Positions 48,951 through 56,865 of a DNA stretch of 64,000 nucleotides are shown one piece after another. Source of the DNA: Flavobacteriales bacterium (GTDB lineage Bacteria > Bacteroidota > Bacteroidia > Flavobacteriales_D > Sanyastnellaceae). The stretch is from NCBI GenBank assembly GCA_018402085.1, contig JAGYJM010000002.1, positions 1,922,001 to 1,986,000 of the forward strand. The letters run 5' to 3'. Each line of letters opens with the position of its first letter. Within the stretch, counting starts at the first letter, position 1. The notes under the pieces are model-generated. The model saw only the letters and a list, made by a program, of their open reading frames with translations. It did not search any database and had not been told where the DNA came from. The position numbers and the translations under genes are program-made.

Positions 48951-51900
48951 TTTAGCCAGCGTTTCGCCATGCGGCGCTGGCCGTCGCTGACCACTACCTG
49001 GTAGATGCCCTGAGGCCATTCGGATGTATCCACATTCAGGATGCCGTTCGTTGCCACCTGCTCTTCTCGCAGCAGCACTCGCTGCCCGCTAAGGCTGAAG
49101 ACCTCAAGACGGATGCGAGTATCGAAGTTACTCGGACGAACGTAGAGGCGGTCATTGCCCGGATTCGGATACACCTGCACTGAGTACTCCGGAATGCGCT
49201 GCTCCTCCACCCCTACAAGGTCAGTAGCGAAACTGAAGTGGTGCACGATTTCTTTCCCAAAATCATCTTCAAAATTGATAAAGCTGCCTCCCGCCACGCG
49301 CTTCAGGCGGCAGAAGCCGTTTCCGTCGTTGTTGGCAAAAAAACTGAGTCCGTCATCACCAATGTCTTGAAGGTGGAAACGGTAACAGCCTGCATTCAAC
49401 TGAATCGTATCGCGGTAATTGAAGTTTGCCTCATTGTAATCATCCCGGAAGAACACCACGTTGCCGTCTGCGTCTTGAATCGTGATGCGGTTTTCCCAGG
49501 GTTGGTTATTCGTTTTCAGCCAGATGATTAGACGGTTGTCGTCATCTTCTCCTTCACCATAGGTGTAAACAGGTGGTCGCACAAATGCACTAGTGCCTGT
49601 ATTATTGAACGCATTCTCATCTGTACCACCATTGGCGTTGCTCAGCTCAACCCTGAAAATGAGCTGCTGTTCTGAATCGCCCTGCCAGAGCGAGGGGTTG
49701 TCATATTGAAGCTGTACATCTTCGGTTTCAAGAAAGCCGAGGTTACCCGTCCACTCTAATGTCTGCAGCTCCTCATCTATGCCGTATGTAATACTCAGTG
49801 ATGTCAATGGCTGTGTACCGTTGTTGCGAATACGAACCACAGGCTCATCGCAGATTGGATTCATACGACTGTTTACCTTGACGCTGCTTGGGGCGAGGAT
49901 GTCTACCAGCTCAGCATCAACCTCAAAGTTAGGATCACCATACGCGATGATCTGCCCTTCGAATCGGTAATTTCCGTCTGGATCGAAGTCGATGTCGTAA
50001 TCGACCGTGAACGAATCCATTCCTTCAACATGCGGTGTAAGTTCAAAGTTTTGGGTAGTGACTTTGTCACCCGGACACCATCCGGCGCGGTCGTATATCC
50101 AGGTGCCGCCCTGCGGGTAGAGCGGGTTATCTGCGCATTCTTGCATAATTTCCCAACTCCACTGCGCGCTACCGTTTACTTCAACGGTATGGGTATTGAA
50201 GCAGAACTCTGCACAATTGTTTCCTGACCCAAATCCGTGTCCAGATGCACGGGTTTTCAGCCTGAAATTGGTCTCATCGTCTTCAGGCGTGAAAGTGTAG
50301 TCTGTGATGTTTTCGTCAAACACATTGAGGTTCTGCATGCCTTTCCAGAAGGCCTCTACTCGTTTAACTTCACGTGTAGGTGTGCCTTCAATGAACAAGA
50401 ACTTCATATCAAGCAGCTCTTGCCAGTTTCCGGCTTCGAGCTCTACCATATCATGCAATAAAGGCTCATAGTCTGTAACGTCAAAAGTCCACGTCCAGCC
50501 GTCTTCCCCCATATCAAGACCGATACCGTAAGGTGTAATGAAACGACCGAGCTCGTAGCGGTCGATGATTTCAAACGGCACACCGTAGTAGCTGAGTTCG
50601 TCATTGACCACGAGCTCACCCGGAATACCAATTGCTGCGGAGTCGAGCTTGACTCCGGTTTCGTCATAGGTATAGGTGTACCCCGGGAGCCACACGTACT
50701 CTTGCTCACTAATACTGACCTGGTAGCCGTCTACAAACCATGTTGACAGAGACACGGGCGTTTGAATCAGGGTTTCAGTCATGGTTCCTTCACCTGTTGA
50801 AATGGTGTAGTCTCCTTGCTCGAGTGTGATGTGCGGACGAAAATCAATGCTCGTGCCATTGAAGAACAATTCATCAGCTTCATAGAGACGGCGCTGAGGT
50901 GCCCCCTGCGCTGTGCCGTTGAATCCGTTGCCACTGTGATCGATGACCGGTTCTCCGTCTTCTTCATTGAAATCGTAATAAACGACCAGGGCGTCGTAAC
51001 CGGGATGATCTTCTGTTATGGTGCGCTGCATCCACTCACTGATGGTAGTTTCGTCGAGGGCCGTATTCCAGAGGCTGAATTCATCAACCCGACCATTGTA
51101 GTGATTTGACCAACCGGCAGCCGAGCCAATACTGAACTTCACGATGCCTTCCATCGTTCTGAAGCGATCGCTTCCTGAATGCCACAGTTCACCGTTGAGG
51201 TATACACGCATTTCACCGGTTTCGGCATTCTTGGTGAAGGCCCAGTGATTCCATTTCCCTTCGTAGTCATCTGCCGAGGCCTGTGCATCAATGCGATCAT
51301 AGCCGCCATTTTGTCCGGCATCCCAATATACGCGTCCGTTACCCCATGGTAAATGGCTGTTCAGCACGCGTTGATTGTTTGCGTTCACCCCTTCAAATAC
51401 GGTGCTGTTCGAAGGCTGCACTTCGGGGTCTCCGTAAACCCAGAAGCTCACGGTAACTTCATTTTCTATGCTTTCAAATGCTTCTTGCGGCAGGCTGATG
51501 AAGTCTATATTGTCAAAGCTGACATAGCGGTCTTCAGCAGCGCTTCCGTAGGCCATTTGCGGCGCAAAAGCGCCGGATGTTGCGGTGGTTCCCTGTACGG
51601 TATTCTGGTGCACAGACCATTCAAACACCAACCCTGTGGTACCGTCCCAGTCGAAAGTCTGGTAGAACGGAAAAGTGAATGCACCGTTTGGGTCAGGAGA
51701 AAACGGACCTGCATAGACTTCGGTCAAGGTGCCGTCAAACCAAGCTTCAAGAGTTGGGTTGTTGGATGTCCCGACTTTGATGCGCACAAGATCTCCCGGC
51801 GCAACCCCGGCCCCGAGCTCCACGGTGAGTTGCCCGAGCGATCCTGCCGTGATTCCTGCGGTACTCAATTCATCCGCAGTATAAAGGAACTGATAGCGGC

Positions 51901-52411
51901 TGCGACGCGCATTTGTGCGGAGGGCCTCATCGCTAAAGGTCTCCATGGCACCCAAAGCGTGCGTTTCAGTATTATTCGCATCCACCGCTTCTGCGGTGAG
52001 AAAAGCATACACCACCTGATCAAACTGCGGCTCTGAAAGCACCTCAGCTTCGTCAAAATCTTGTCCGCTCAAGAGGTAAAGCGGGTGTGCGAGAAGGTTC
52101 GAGTCAAGCTCTCCAGTGTGATCGTAGAGGTAATTATAGGTGAGGTAATCCCACTCACCGCACGGAAAACCGAGTCCACCCGCTGTGCCGTCTTCAAAAC
52201 ACTTCAACGTATAAGACATGAGGATTTTCTGGTACTCAGTACCGTCATCTTCGGGAAACTCAAACCAGCGTCGGCCCGGGCTATCGTAGTCGGTTTCAGG
52301 ATTATTCTGCTCGTCAAAGGTATAGGTCTGCACCACGAGGGTATCACCGGGGTCAGCAGTCAGGAGAAAAGGCGCACTGAATGCGCACAAAATGGCTAGG
52401 AGCTGTTTCAT
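48947..52411 (-). CDS. Secreted PNGase F-like protein with LamG domain and T9SS domain
   Basis: The 1154-residue protein has a signal peptide (about 1-19). Peptide-N-glycosidase F-like features are GFPCGEWDYLTYNYLYDHTG at about 81-100, and a second jelly-roll with SGHGFGSGNNCAEFCFNTHT and QGGTWIYDRAGWCPGDK. A LamG/concanavalin-like domain is inserted between them (about 320-500, FWVYGDPEVQP to DEFSLWNT). The C-terminus is a T9SS sorting domain (YSVQVYPNPGNDRLYV). PNGase F removes N-glycans from glycoproteins, so an extracellular deglycosylating role is likely. Two hairpin elements are in-frame (TAEAVD, TSGAFAP). The stop is provided by a REP element. Confidence 0.8.
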   Translation of the reverse strand: MKQLLAILCAFSAPFLLTADPGDTLVVQTYTFDEQNNPETDYDSPGRRWFEFPEDDGTEYQKILMSYTLKCFEDGTAGGLGFPCGEWDYLTYNYLYDHTGELDSNLLAHPLYLLSGQDFDEAEVLSEPQFDQVVYAFLTAEAVDANNTETHALGAMETFSDEALRTNARRSRYQFLYTADELSTAGITAGSLGQLTVELGAGVAPGDLVRIKVGTSNNPTLEAWFDGTLTEVYAGPFSPDPNGAFTFPFYQTFDWDGTTGLVFEWSVHQNTVQGTTATSGAFAPQMAYGSAAEDRYVSFDNIDFISLPQEAFESIENEVTVSFWVYGDPEVQPSNSTVFEGVNANNQRVLNSHLPWGNGRVYWDAGQNGGYDRIDAQASADDYEGKWNHWAFTKNAETGEMRVYLNGELWHSGSDRFRTMEGIVKFSIGSAAGWSNHYNGRVDEFSLWNTALDETTISEWMQRTITEDHPGYDALVVYYDFNEEDGEPVIDHSGNGFNGTAQGAPQRRLYEADELFFNGTSIDFRPHITLEQGDYTISTGEGTMTETLIQTPVSLSTWFVDGYQVSISEQEYVWLPGYTYTYDETGVKLDSAAIGIPGELVVNDELSYYGVPFEIIDRYELGRFITPYGIGLDMGEDGWTWTFDVTDYEPLLHDMVELEAGNWQELLDMKFLFIEGTPTREVKRVEAFWKGMQNLNVFDENITDYTFTPEDDETNFRLKTRASGHGFGSGNNCAEFCFNTHTVEVNGSAQWSWEIMQECADNPLYPQGGTWIYDRAGWCPGDKVTTQNFELTPHVEGMDSFTVDYDIDFDPDGNYRFEGQIIAYGDPNFEVDAELVDILAPSSVKVNSRMNPICDEPVVRIRNNGTQPLTSLSITYGIDEELQTLEWTGNLGFLETEDVQLQYDNPSLWQGDSEQQLIFRVELSNANGGTDENAFNNTGTSAFVRPPVYTYGEGEDDDNRLIIWLKTNNQPWENRITIQDADGNVVFFRDDYNEANFNYRDTIQLNAGCYRFHLQDIGDDGLSFFANNDGNGFCRLKRVAGGSFINFEDDFGKEIVHHFSFATDLVGVEEQRIPEYSVQVYPNPGNDRLYVRPSNFDTRIRLEVFSLSGQRVLLREEQVATNGILNVDTSEWPQGIYQVVVSDGQRRMAKRWLK
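51560..51580 (+). repeat. 21-bp GATGC-type hairpin element (in CDS)
   Basis: Stem CGGCGC, loop AAAA, stem GCGCCG, tail GATGT. On the gene strand it encodes TSGAFAP, in the same phase as the copy at 14741. Confidence 0.65.
51978..51998 (-). repeat. 21-bp GATGC-tailed hairpin element (in CDS)
   Basis: Minus-strand reading: stem CACCGC, loop AGAA, stem GCGGTG, tail GATGC. It encodes TAEAVDA, in the same phase as the copies in pyrF and purM. Confidence 0.7.
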
Positions 52412-52451
52412 GATTAAGGTTCTGGAAGTCGAAGATAAGAAACGTGCGGGA

Positions 52452-52479
52452 GATCGGGGATCGGGGATCGGGGATCGGT
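52452..52479. repeat. GATCGGG heptamer array (4 units)
   Basis: Three exact copies of GATCGGG and one GATCGGT. The same array occurs at 61295-61322. It lies between the PNGase F-like gene start and a truncated gene. Confidence 0.9.
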
Positions 52480-52601
52480 GACCTTCCCTGACCCGTCCTA
52501 AAAAAAGTTGACAGTATTAGAACTAAAGTACTGTTATAGGTTTACAAGTTGAAGGTTGTCCTGTTGTTGGTTGTCAAGCAGGAAGTGTATCGACAGTTTA
52601 C

Positions 52602-53132
52602 ATGGGTTGGACCTTCATTTCAAAGGGGATTGCAAACAGACAGTTTCTATCTGAACTTGACAAACAATCAATCACTTACGAACGCATCTGGGTTTCTCCA
52701 ACTCCACTTAACTCTATTTTGTGGCAAGCCATTGTTGAAGTTGAGAACGGCTATTACTTTGCACGTTACTCACTCTTTGATGACCGTGATGAGATTCAAT
52801 TTTATTTTGAAAGGAACCACCGTAAAAAAATTGATTCTGTAGCTAATCATCCGCTTATCAATACCTATCTAACGTACACACAGGGTTTGCCTCTGGTCAA
52901 AGTTGATAAACATCAGTCCGTGAGGATATACGCTGTTAAATTCGGTCCGATCAATTATGCTGGTCCTCCAAAGTTTGACTACCCCCTGAAGTTTAACCTG
53001 GATGATCTCGAACCCGATTCGATCAAAATCGTCAATGAATCCGGGCTGAATGGGCCGATCCATGATTTTAAAGGACTCATGAGACGTGTTGCCGGTAAAA
53101 AAAATGCTGATTGCAGATCACGCGAGCGCTGA
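52602..53132 (+). pseudogene. C-terminal fragment of a YdjM-type membrane-bound metal-dependent hydrolase
   Basis: The 176 residues match the C-terminal part of DUF457/YdjM-like metal-dependent hydrolases of Bacteroidota: a short hydrophobic stretch (YMGWTFISKGIA), then YERIWVSPTPLNSILWQAIV, GYYFARYSLFD and the DIKFG-like AVKFGPINY region. Full members are about 330 residues with several N-terminal membrane helices and metal-binding histidines. Those are missing, and the upstream frame (from 52527) reads unrelated, cysteine- and glycine-rich sequence. The gene was probably cut by the same events that left the GATCGGG array 120 bp upstream. It is unlikely to be active. Confidence 0.55.
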
Positions 53133-53190
53133 TTGATGATTTATTATTTACTGCTTATTACTTAGCATTTATTATTCGCATGGATTTGAC

Positions 53191-53340
53191 AAAACAAGTC
53201 TCCCCTGGAATCAGGGGAGATGTCCGCCGCATGCGGCGGACAGAGGGGTGATTTCGAGTCTTTCCGGAAATTCACCGGTCAACCTCTCAGCCCCGCATCG
53301 GCGGGGCAGCTCTCCTCATCTGAGGAGAGCCTTGTTCGTT
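53191..53340. repeat. 150-bp inverted element made of two two-hairpin modules
   Basis: The left arm (53191-53250) and the reverse complement of the right arm (53281-53340) align over about 60 positions. Each has ACAAG, a first hairpin (CTCCCCT/AGGGGAG in the left arm, CTCTCCTC/GAGGAGAG in the right), a second hairpin (TCCGCCGC/GCGGCGGA versus CCCCGC/GCGGGG), and a closing GAGGGGTG or GAGAGGTTG. The stems differ by paired changes. The centre contains TTTCCGGAAA. No open frame is credible here. Confidence 0.8.
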
Positions 53341-53402
53341 TGTTGCTTCTTTATTCAGCGCTGCGCTTCAACAAACCGGCGGCAATAGCCGCTTACCAGT
53401 GC

Positions 53403-53426
53403 GCGCACACTGCAATGTGCGCCTAC
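53403..53426 (-). repeat. REP-like element (GTAG plus hairpin)
   Basis: On the minus strand GTAG is followed by GCGCACA, a 6-nt loop and TGTGCGC. Different stem sequence from the 48927 element, same layout. Confidence 0.7.
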
Positions 53427-53459
53427 AACAAACCGGCGGCAATAGCCGCTTACCAGTGC

Positions 53460-53483
53460 GCGCACACTGCAATGTGCGCCTAC
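53460..53483 (-). repeat. REP-like element (GTAG plus hairpin), second copy
   Basis: Identical to 53403-53426, carried by the second 57-bp unit. Confidence 0.7.
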
Positions 53484-53519
53484 AATAGACCGGCGGCAAT
53501 AGCCGCCGCCACACTGGGG

Positions 53520-53722
53520 TAGCTTGAATAAAAATCAACAGCGCAAATATGCGCTGTTCTCCATACCTCCCTACCCCGCTACCTAGCTTTTTCCCTATCT
53601 CTCTACCTCGCTAACCGTCGATCGGTCTATGCGTCGATCGGTCTACAAGTCGATCAGTCCACCCTATTTGGTATAACCCATCAAAAACCGCTGACCGCTG
53701 ACTGCAGACAGCAGACGGTTCG
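53520..53722. other. Repeat-rich intergenic DNA before aroC
   Basis: No gene is supported. It contains CTACCTCG-like pyrimidine-rich repeats (about 53555-53612), a 16-bp tandem repeat GTCGATCGGTCTA... at 53617, 53633 and 53649, and short GCAGAC-type units (53701-53716) like those of the 48.5-kb array. Confidence 0.7.
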
Positions 53723-53730
53723 TACCTTTG
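53723..53730 (+). promoter_or_regulatory. TAnnTTTG -7 element of aroC
   Basis: TACCTTTG lies 18 nt before the aroC GTG start, giving a leader of about 12 nt. It is placed directly after heptamer-like repeats; no -33 TTTG is seen. Confidence 0.45.
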
Positions 53731-53748
53731 TGAAACAAGTCCACACAC

Positions 53749-54828
53749 GTGAATACATTCGGACATCTCTTCAGACTGACCACCTTTGGTGAATCGCACG
53801 GCACTGCCATGGGTGGGGTGATTGATGGATGTCCGGCCGGACTTGAGTTGAGCGAAGCCGATATTCAAAATTGGCTCGATCGTCGCAAACCCGGACAAAG
53901 CCGACTGACCACGCAACGCAGAGAGAGTGACACGGTTCAAATCCTCAGCGGCGTTTTTGAAGGTAAGACCACAGGTACGCCCATTGGTTTTCTCATCCCC
54001 AACGATGATGCAAAGTCGAAAGACTACAGCCACATCAAAGACAGCTATCGTCCTTCACATGCCGATTACACTTACCAGGAGAAGTACGGACATCGCGACT
54101 ACCGCGGTGGTGGACGCTCTTCTGCCCGGGAGACTGCATGCCGTGTTGTAGGAGGTGCCATTGCAGCCAAGCTGCTTGCTACCAAAGGCATTGAAGTCAG
54201 AGCGTGGGTTGAGCGTGTGAAAGATGTACAAATTGAACGCAGCTTTGAAGTGCTCCCCACAGTAGAGCAAGTCGATAGCAACCTTGTTCGTTGTCCGGAC
54301 CCCGATGCTGCGACCAAAATGGAGGCTCTCATTGAGCAAATGCGCAAAGAAGGCAACACCGTAGGCGGAGCCATCCGCTGCGTCATTGAAGGCGTACCGG
54401 TCGGACTCGGTCAACCAGTCTTTGGAAAGCTGCACGCCGCTCTCGGCGGGGCGATGCTCGGCATCAACGCCGTCAAAGCATTTGAAATCGGTAGCGGCAT
54501 CAGCGGCACGTACCGCACCGGTGCAGAAGAGAACGACCTCTTTACCTCAAAAGAAGGCATGATCAGCACGCTAACCAACAACAGTGGTGGGGTGCAAGGC
54601 GGCATCAGCAACGGACAAGCGATCAGTTTTTCGGTGGCTTTCAAACCGGTAGCGACCCTGATGCGCGACCAGCAATCGGTTGACCAGAAAGGCGAAGCCA
54701 CCACGGTGAAAGGAAAAGGAAGACACGACCCTTGTGTCTTGCCCCGCGCCGTGCCCATCGTTGAAGCTATGGCAGCGTTGGTGTTGGCCGATCATATTTT
54801 GATTGCAGCGGCGGATCGTTTAAAGTGA
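53749..54828 (+). CDS. aroC: Chorismate synthase
   Basis: AroC makes chorismate from EPSP, the last step of the shikimate pathway, and needs reduced FMN. The 359-residue protein has the three family signatures: [17 protein letters not shown], the [18 protein letters not shown] block and [24 protein letters not shown]. It starts with GTG 53749; a stop immediately upstream in frame rules out an earlier start. No other aro gene is nearby. Confidence 0.98.
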   Translation: MNTFGHLFRLTTFGESHGTAMGGVIDGCPAGLELSEADIQNWLDRRKPGQSRLTTQRRESDTVQILSGVFEGKTTGTPIGFLIPNDDAKSKDYSHIKDSYRPSHADYTYQEKYGHRDYRGGGRSSARETACRVVGGAIAAKLLATKGIEVRAWVERVKDVQIERSFEVLPTVEQVDSNLVRCPDPDAATKMEALIEQMRKEGNTVGGAIRCVIEGVPVGLGQPVFGKLHAALGGAMLGINAVKAFEIGSGISGTYRTGAEENDLFTSKEGMISTLTNNSGGVQGGISNGQAISFSVAFKPVATLMRDQQSVDQKGEATTVKGKGRHDPCVLPRAVPIVEAMAALVLADHILIAAADRLK

Positions 54829-54837
54829 GCCTTATCC

Positions 54838-56847
54838 TTATTGGCCGCACTCAGTGCCAAATGCACCAAGAAACTGGAGTAGGTCACTACTGTTGATACT
54901 TCCGTCGTTATTGAGGTCTCCAGGGCAACTAAACACGCAAGAACCGTTGTCGATTTCAGCACTTGGTTCATAATTTGAAGCACTGGCATAGATACAGCCG
55001 GCCATTTCGTCACCATCACAAATGCCATCCTGATCAGCATCATTCAAACAATTACCCTCGCAATCAAAACCGCAAGCCGGGTAAAAACAAGAGCCATCGT
55101 CGCTGGTAGCTGATTCATCGTAATTGCACGCTTCCGGGTAGGTACAGCCATGAATTTCGAATTCATCGCAAATTTCATTTTCATTGAAATCATGTAAACA
55201 ATTTCCTTCACAATCTACCACTTCACTATCCGGGTAGCTACAACTTTCATCGTCACATGTTGCTTCGGGATTATAGTTACAAGCTAACTCATCTGTACAC
55301 CCGGGAACGGATTCTTGAATTTCAACGGTAAAAGGTTCGAAAGACATATTATCATAAGCACCTGAAAACACCACCCCTAATTTAAAACGCCCGGGAGATG
55401 GTTCCTCGAAGGTATTAGTGCTAAACAATACCTGCCCGTTCACTGCAACAGAAATCAGTTCAGGTACGACTACTATAGTGACGCCATACCATTGACCCTG
55501 GCTTACAGGAAAACTATCATCATTAAAGGCAATTCCCAGCCCATTCACAGATATCCCCGGGTTATCGGTATTCTGCGGACGGCATGATATCCCGAGACCT
55601 CCGCCAAGCGGATCATCCTGAAACAAGTAGATAAGGTTATCGGTAATTCCTGAAGTAGCGAGTGCCTGCACATTGTAAGTACCGTATCCAAAATTCAAAC
55701 CAAGTGGGTAGAAGTTATTCGGCTGCTGGCCTGCAAAATGAGTCATCGTCACTGCGCAGCTCCCTTCAAAAGCTGAGTTTGTAACATCGATGGTTCCACC
55801 TTCTGTATTGAACGCGGTTAAATTACAAGACTCGAAACCTGAGGAGAACGGCTCCCCATTATTCATTTCTTCCAAAGCAGGATCACAGTTTCCGCAAGCA
55901 TCCGGGCTGACACAGCTATTGTCATCATCCGTCGCTTCTGCGACGTAGTTACAAGCAACCGGATCAGTACAGCCTGCTACTTCATTTTCATCGCAGACTC
56001 CATCGCCATCAGCGTCGTTCAGGCAGTTACCGTCACAATCGAGGTTGGGTTCAGCATACACACATTCTTCGTCAACCGCCTGGTAATTACAGGCCTCTTC
56101 ATCTTGACAAATCAGTGGCTGTTGAAAGGTTGCGATGTCATTGATTTCATCTGAGGTGAGGGCTCGGCTCCAGATACCGAACTCATCGATATCACCTGAA
56201 AAATGCTGTGTGATACCCGGATTTACGGGATGAATGGCGCCCAGGTAGTTTGTCGCCGTAGAATTTCCGGCGGCATAAAGCTGATAATCCAGCGCAGAAG
56301 CGCTGGATGCTCCGTTGGCAACCTGAACGCCGTTCAGATAAAGCCGAATTTCAGCATTCTCAAACACCACAGCAAGGTGCACCCATTCATTGATCTGAAT
56401 GATCCCCGTAGGACTGTCTAGCCCGAAATACACATTCTGGCTCGTACCGCCGAATCGGAAAGAGCCGTCTGCAGTAATACGCAGGTATATCGTGCGCCAG
56501 AAACCTTCTTTACCACTGATTACATGAGTTCCCGTGAGTTGGGATGGCTTTATCCATGTTGCATAAGTTACTTCACCCATCATTGCTCCTTCGAAGAAGG
56601 TATCATCGAATGCCAGGTAATCGTCAACGCCATCAAAACGATAGGCGCCACCGGGGTTTCCAAATCGATCTTCGATTAACTCTGCACCGAAAACGGTTGC
56701 GTTAACGAGTCCGGTAGCATCATTTGCATTACCTGCAAAAGGCCAGTAACCAGCCAAACCATTTTGAGGTATATAATCAGGTATTATCTGAGCTTTCACT
56801 GCCAGTGAGGGCAACAGTAGAAGTAATACTGTAAAAAGACGTAACAT
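54838..56847 (-). CDS. Secreted LamG protein with cysteine repeats and dockerin-like C-terminus
   Basis: The 669-residue protein has a signal peptide (MLRLFTVLLLLLPSLAVKAQ), a LamG domain (about 45-235), then alternating short cysteine motifs of the form CNY...A..DDGSC and DCDGNCLNDADGDGVCD. A second jelly-roll-like region lies at about 330-500. The end is CPGDLNNDGSINSSDLLQFL and then GAFGTECGQ, a single EF-hand/dockerin-like unit. There is no T9SS type A domain. Two 21-bp hairpin elements are in-frame (VAEATD and ASSASAL). It follows a related gene by 18 bp. Binding of glycans or adhesion is likely but not shown. Confidence 0.75.
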   Translation of the reverse strand: MLRLFTVLLLLLPSLAVKAQIIPDYIPQNGLAGYWPFAGNANDATGLVNATVFGAELIEDRFGNPGGAYRFDGVDDYLAFDDTFFEGAMMGEVTYATWIKPSQLTGTHVISGKEGFWRTIYLRITADGSFRFGGTSQNVYFGLDSPTGIIQINEWVHLAVVFENAEIRLYLNGVQVANGASSASALDYQLYAAGNSTATNYLGAIHPVNPGITQHFSGDIDEFGIWSRALTSDEINDIATFQQPLICQDEEACNYQAVDEECVYAEPNLDCDGNCLNDADGDGVCDENEVAGCTDPVACNYVAEATDDDNSCVSPDACGNCDPALEEMNNGEPFSSGFESCNLTAFNTEGGTIDVTNSAFEGSCAVTMTHFAGQQPNNFYPLGLNFGYGTYNVQALATSGITDNLIYLFQDDPLGGGLGISCRPQNTDNPGISVNGLGIAFNDDSFPVSQGQWYGVTIVVVPELISVAVNGQVLFSTNTFEEPSPGRFKLGVVFSGAYDNMSFEPFTVEIQESVPGCTDELACNYNPEATCDDESCSYPDSEVVDCEGNCLHDFNENEICDEFEIHGCTYPEACNYDESATSDDGSCFYPACGFDCEGNCLNDADQDGICDGDEMAGCIYASASNYEPSAEIDNGSCVFSCPGDLNNDGSINSSDLLQFLGAFGTECGQ
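55925..55945 (-). repeat. 21-bp GATGC-type hairpin element (in CDS)
   Basis: Minus-strand reading: stem CGTCGC, loop AGAA, stem GCGACG, tail GATGA. It encodes VAEATD within a cysteine repeat. Confidence 0.65.
56290..56310 (+). repeat. 21-bp GATGC-tailed hairpin element (in CDS)
   Basis: Stem CAGCGC, loop AGAA, stem GCGCTG, tail GATGC. On the gene strand it encodes ASSASAL within the LamG domain. Confidence 0.65.
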
Positions 56848-56865
56848 TTTATCCAGGTAAATCGT

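Larger units (their letters stand above)
53372..53485. repeat. 57-bp tandem repeat (2 full units and part of a third)
   Basis: Two identical 57-bp units begin at 53372 and 53429, and a third starts at 53486 but soon diverges. Each unit contains a hairpin GCGGC-AATA-GCCGC and a CTAC-tailed REP hairpin. The open frame across it arises because 57 is a multiple of 3. Confidence 0.92.

Noticed and set aside
48330-49019. Long open frames on both strands across the heptamer array (224 and 177 residues)
   Set aside because: A 7-bp repeat without stop codons gives open frames in every frame; the products are seven-residue repeats with no start context or family.
53372-53485. Possible CRISPR array
   Set aside because: Units are adjacent without variable spacers, only about two copies exist, and no cas gene is nearby.
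53220-53522. A 100-residue frame across the hairpins and the 57-bp repeat
   Set aside because: It translates palindromic and tandem DNA; openness follows from the repeat length being a multiple of three.
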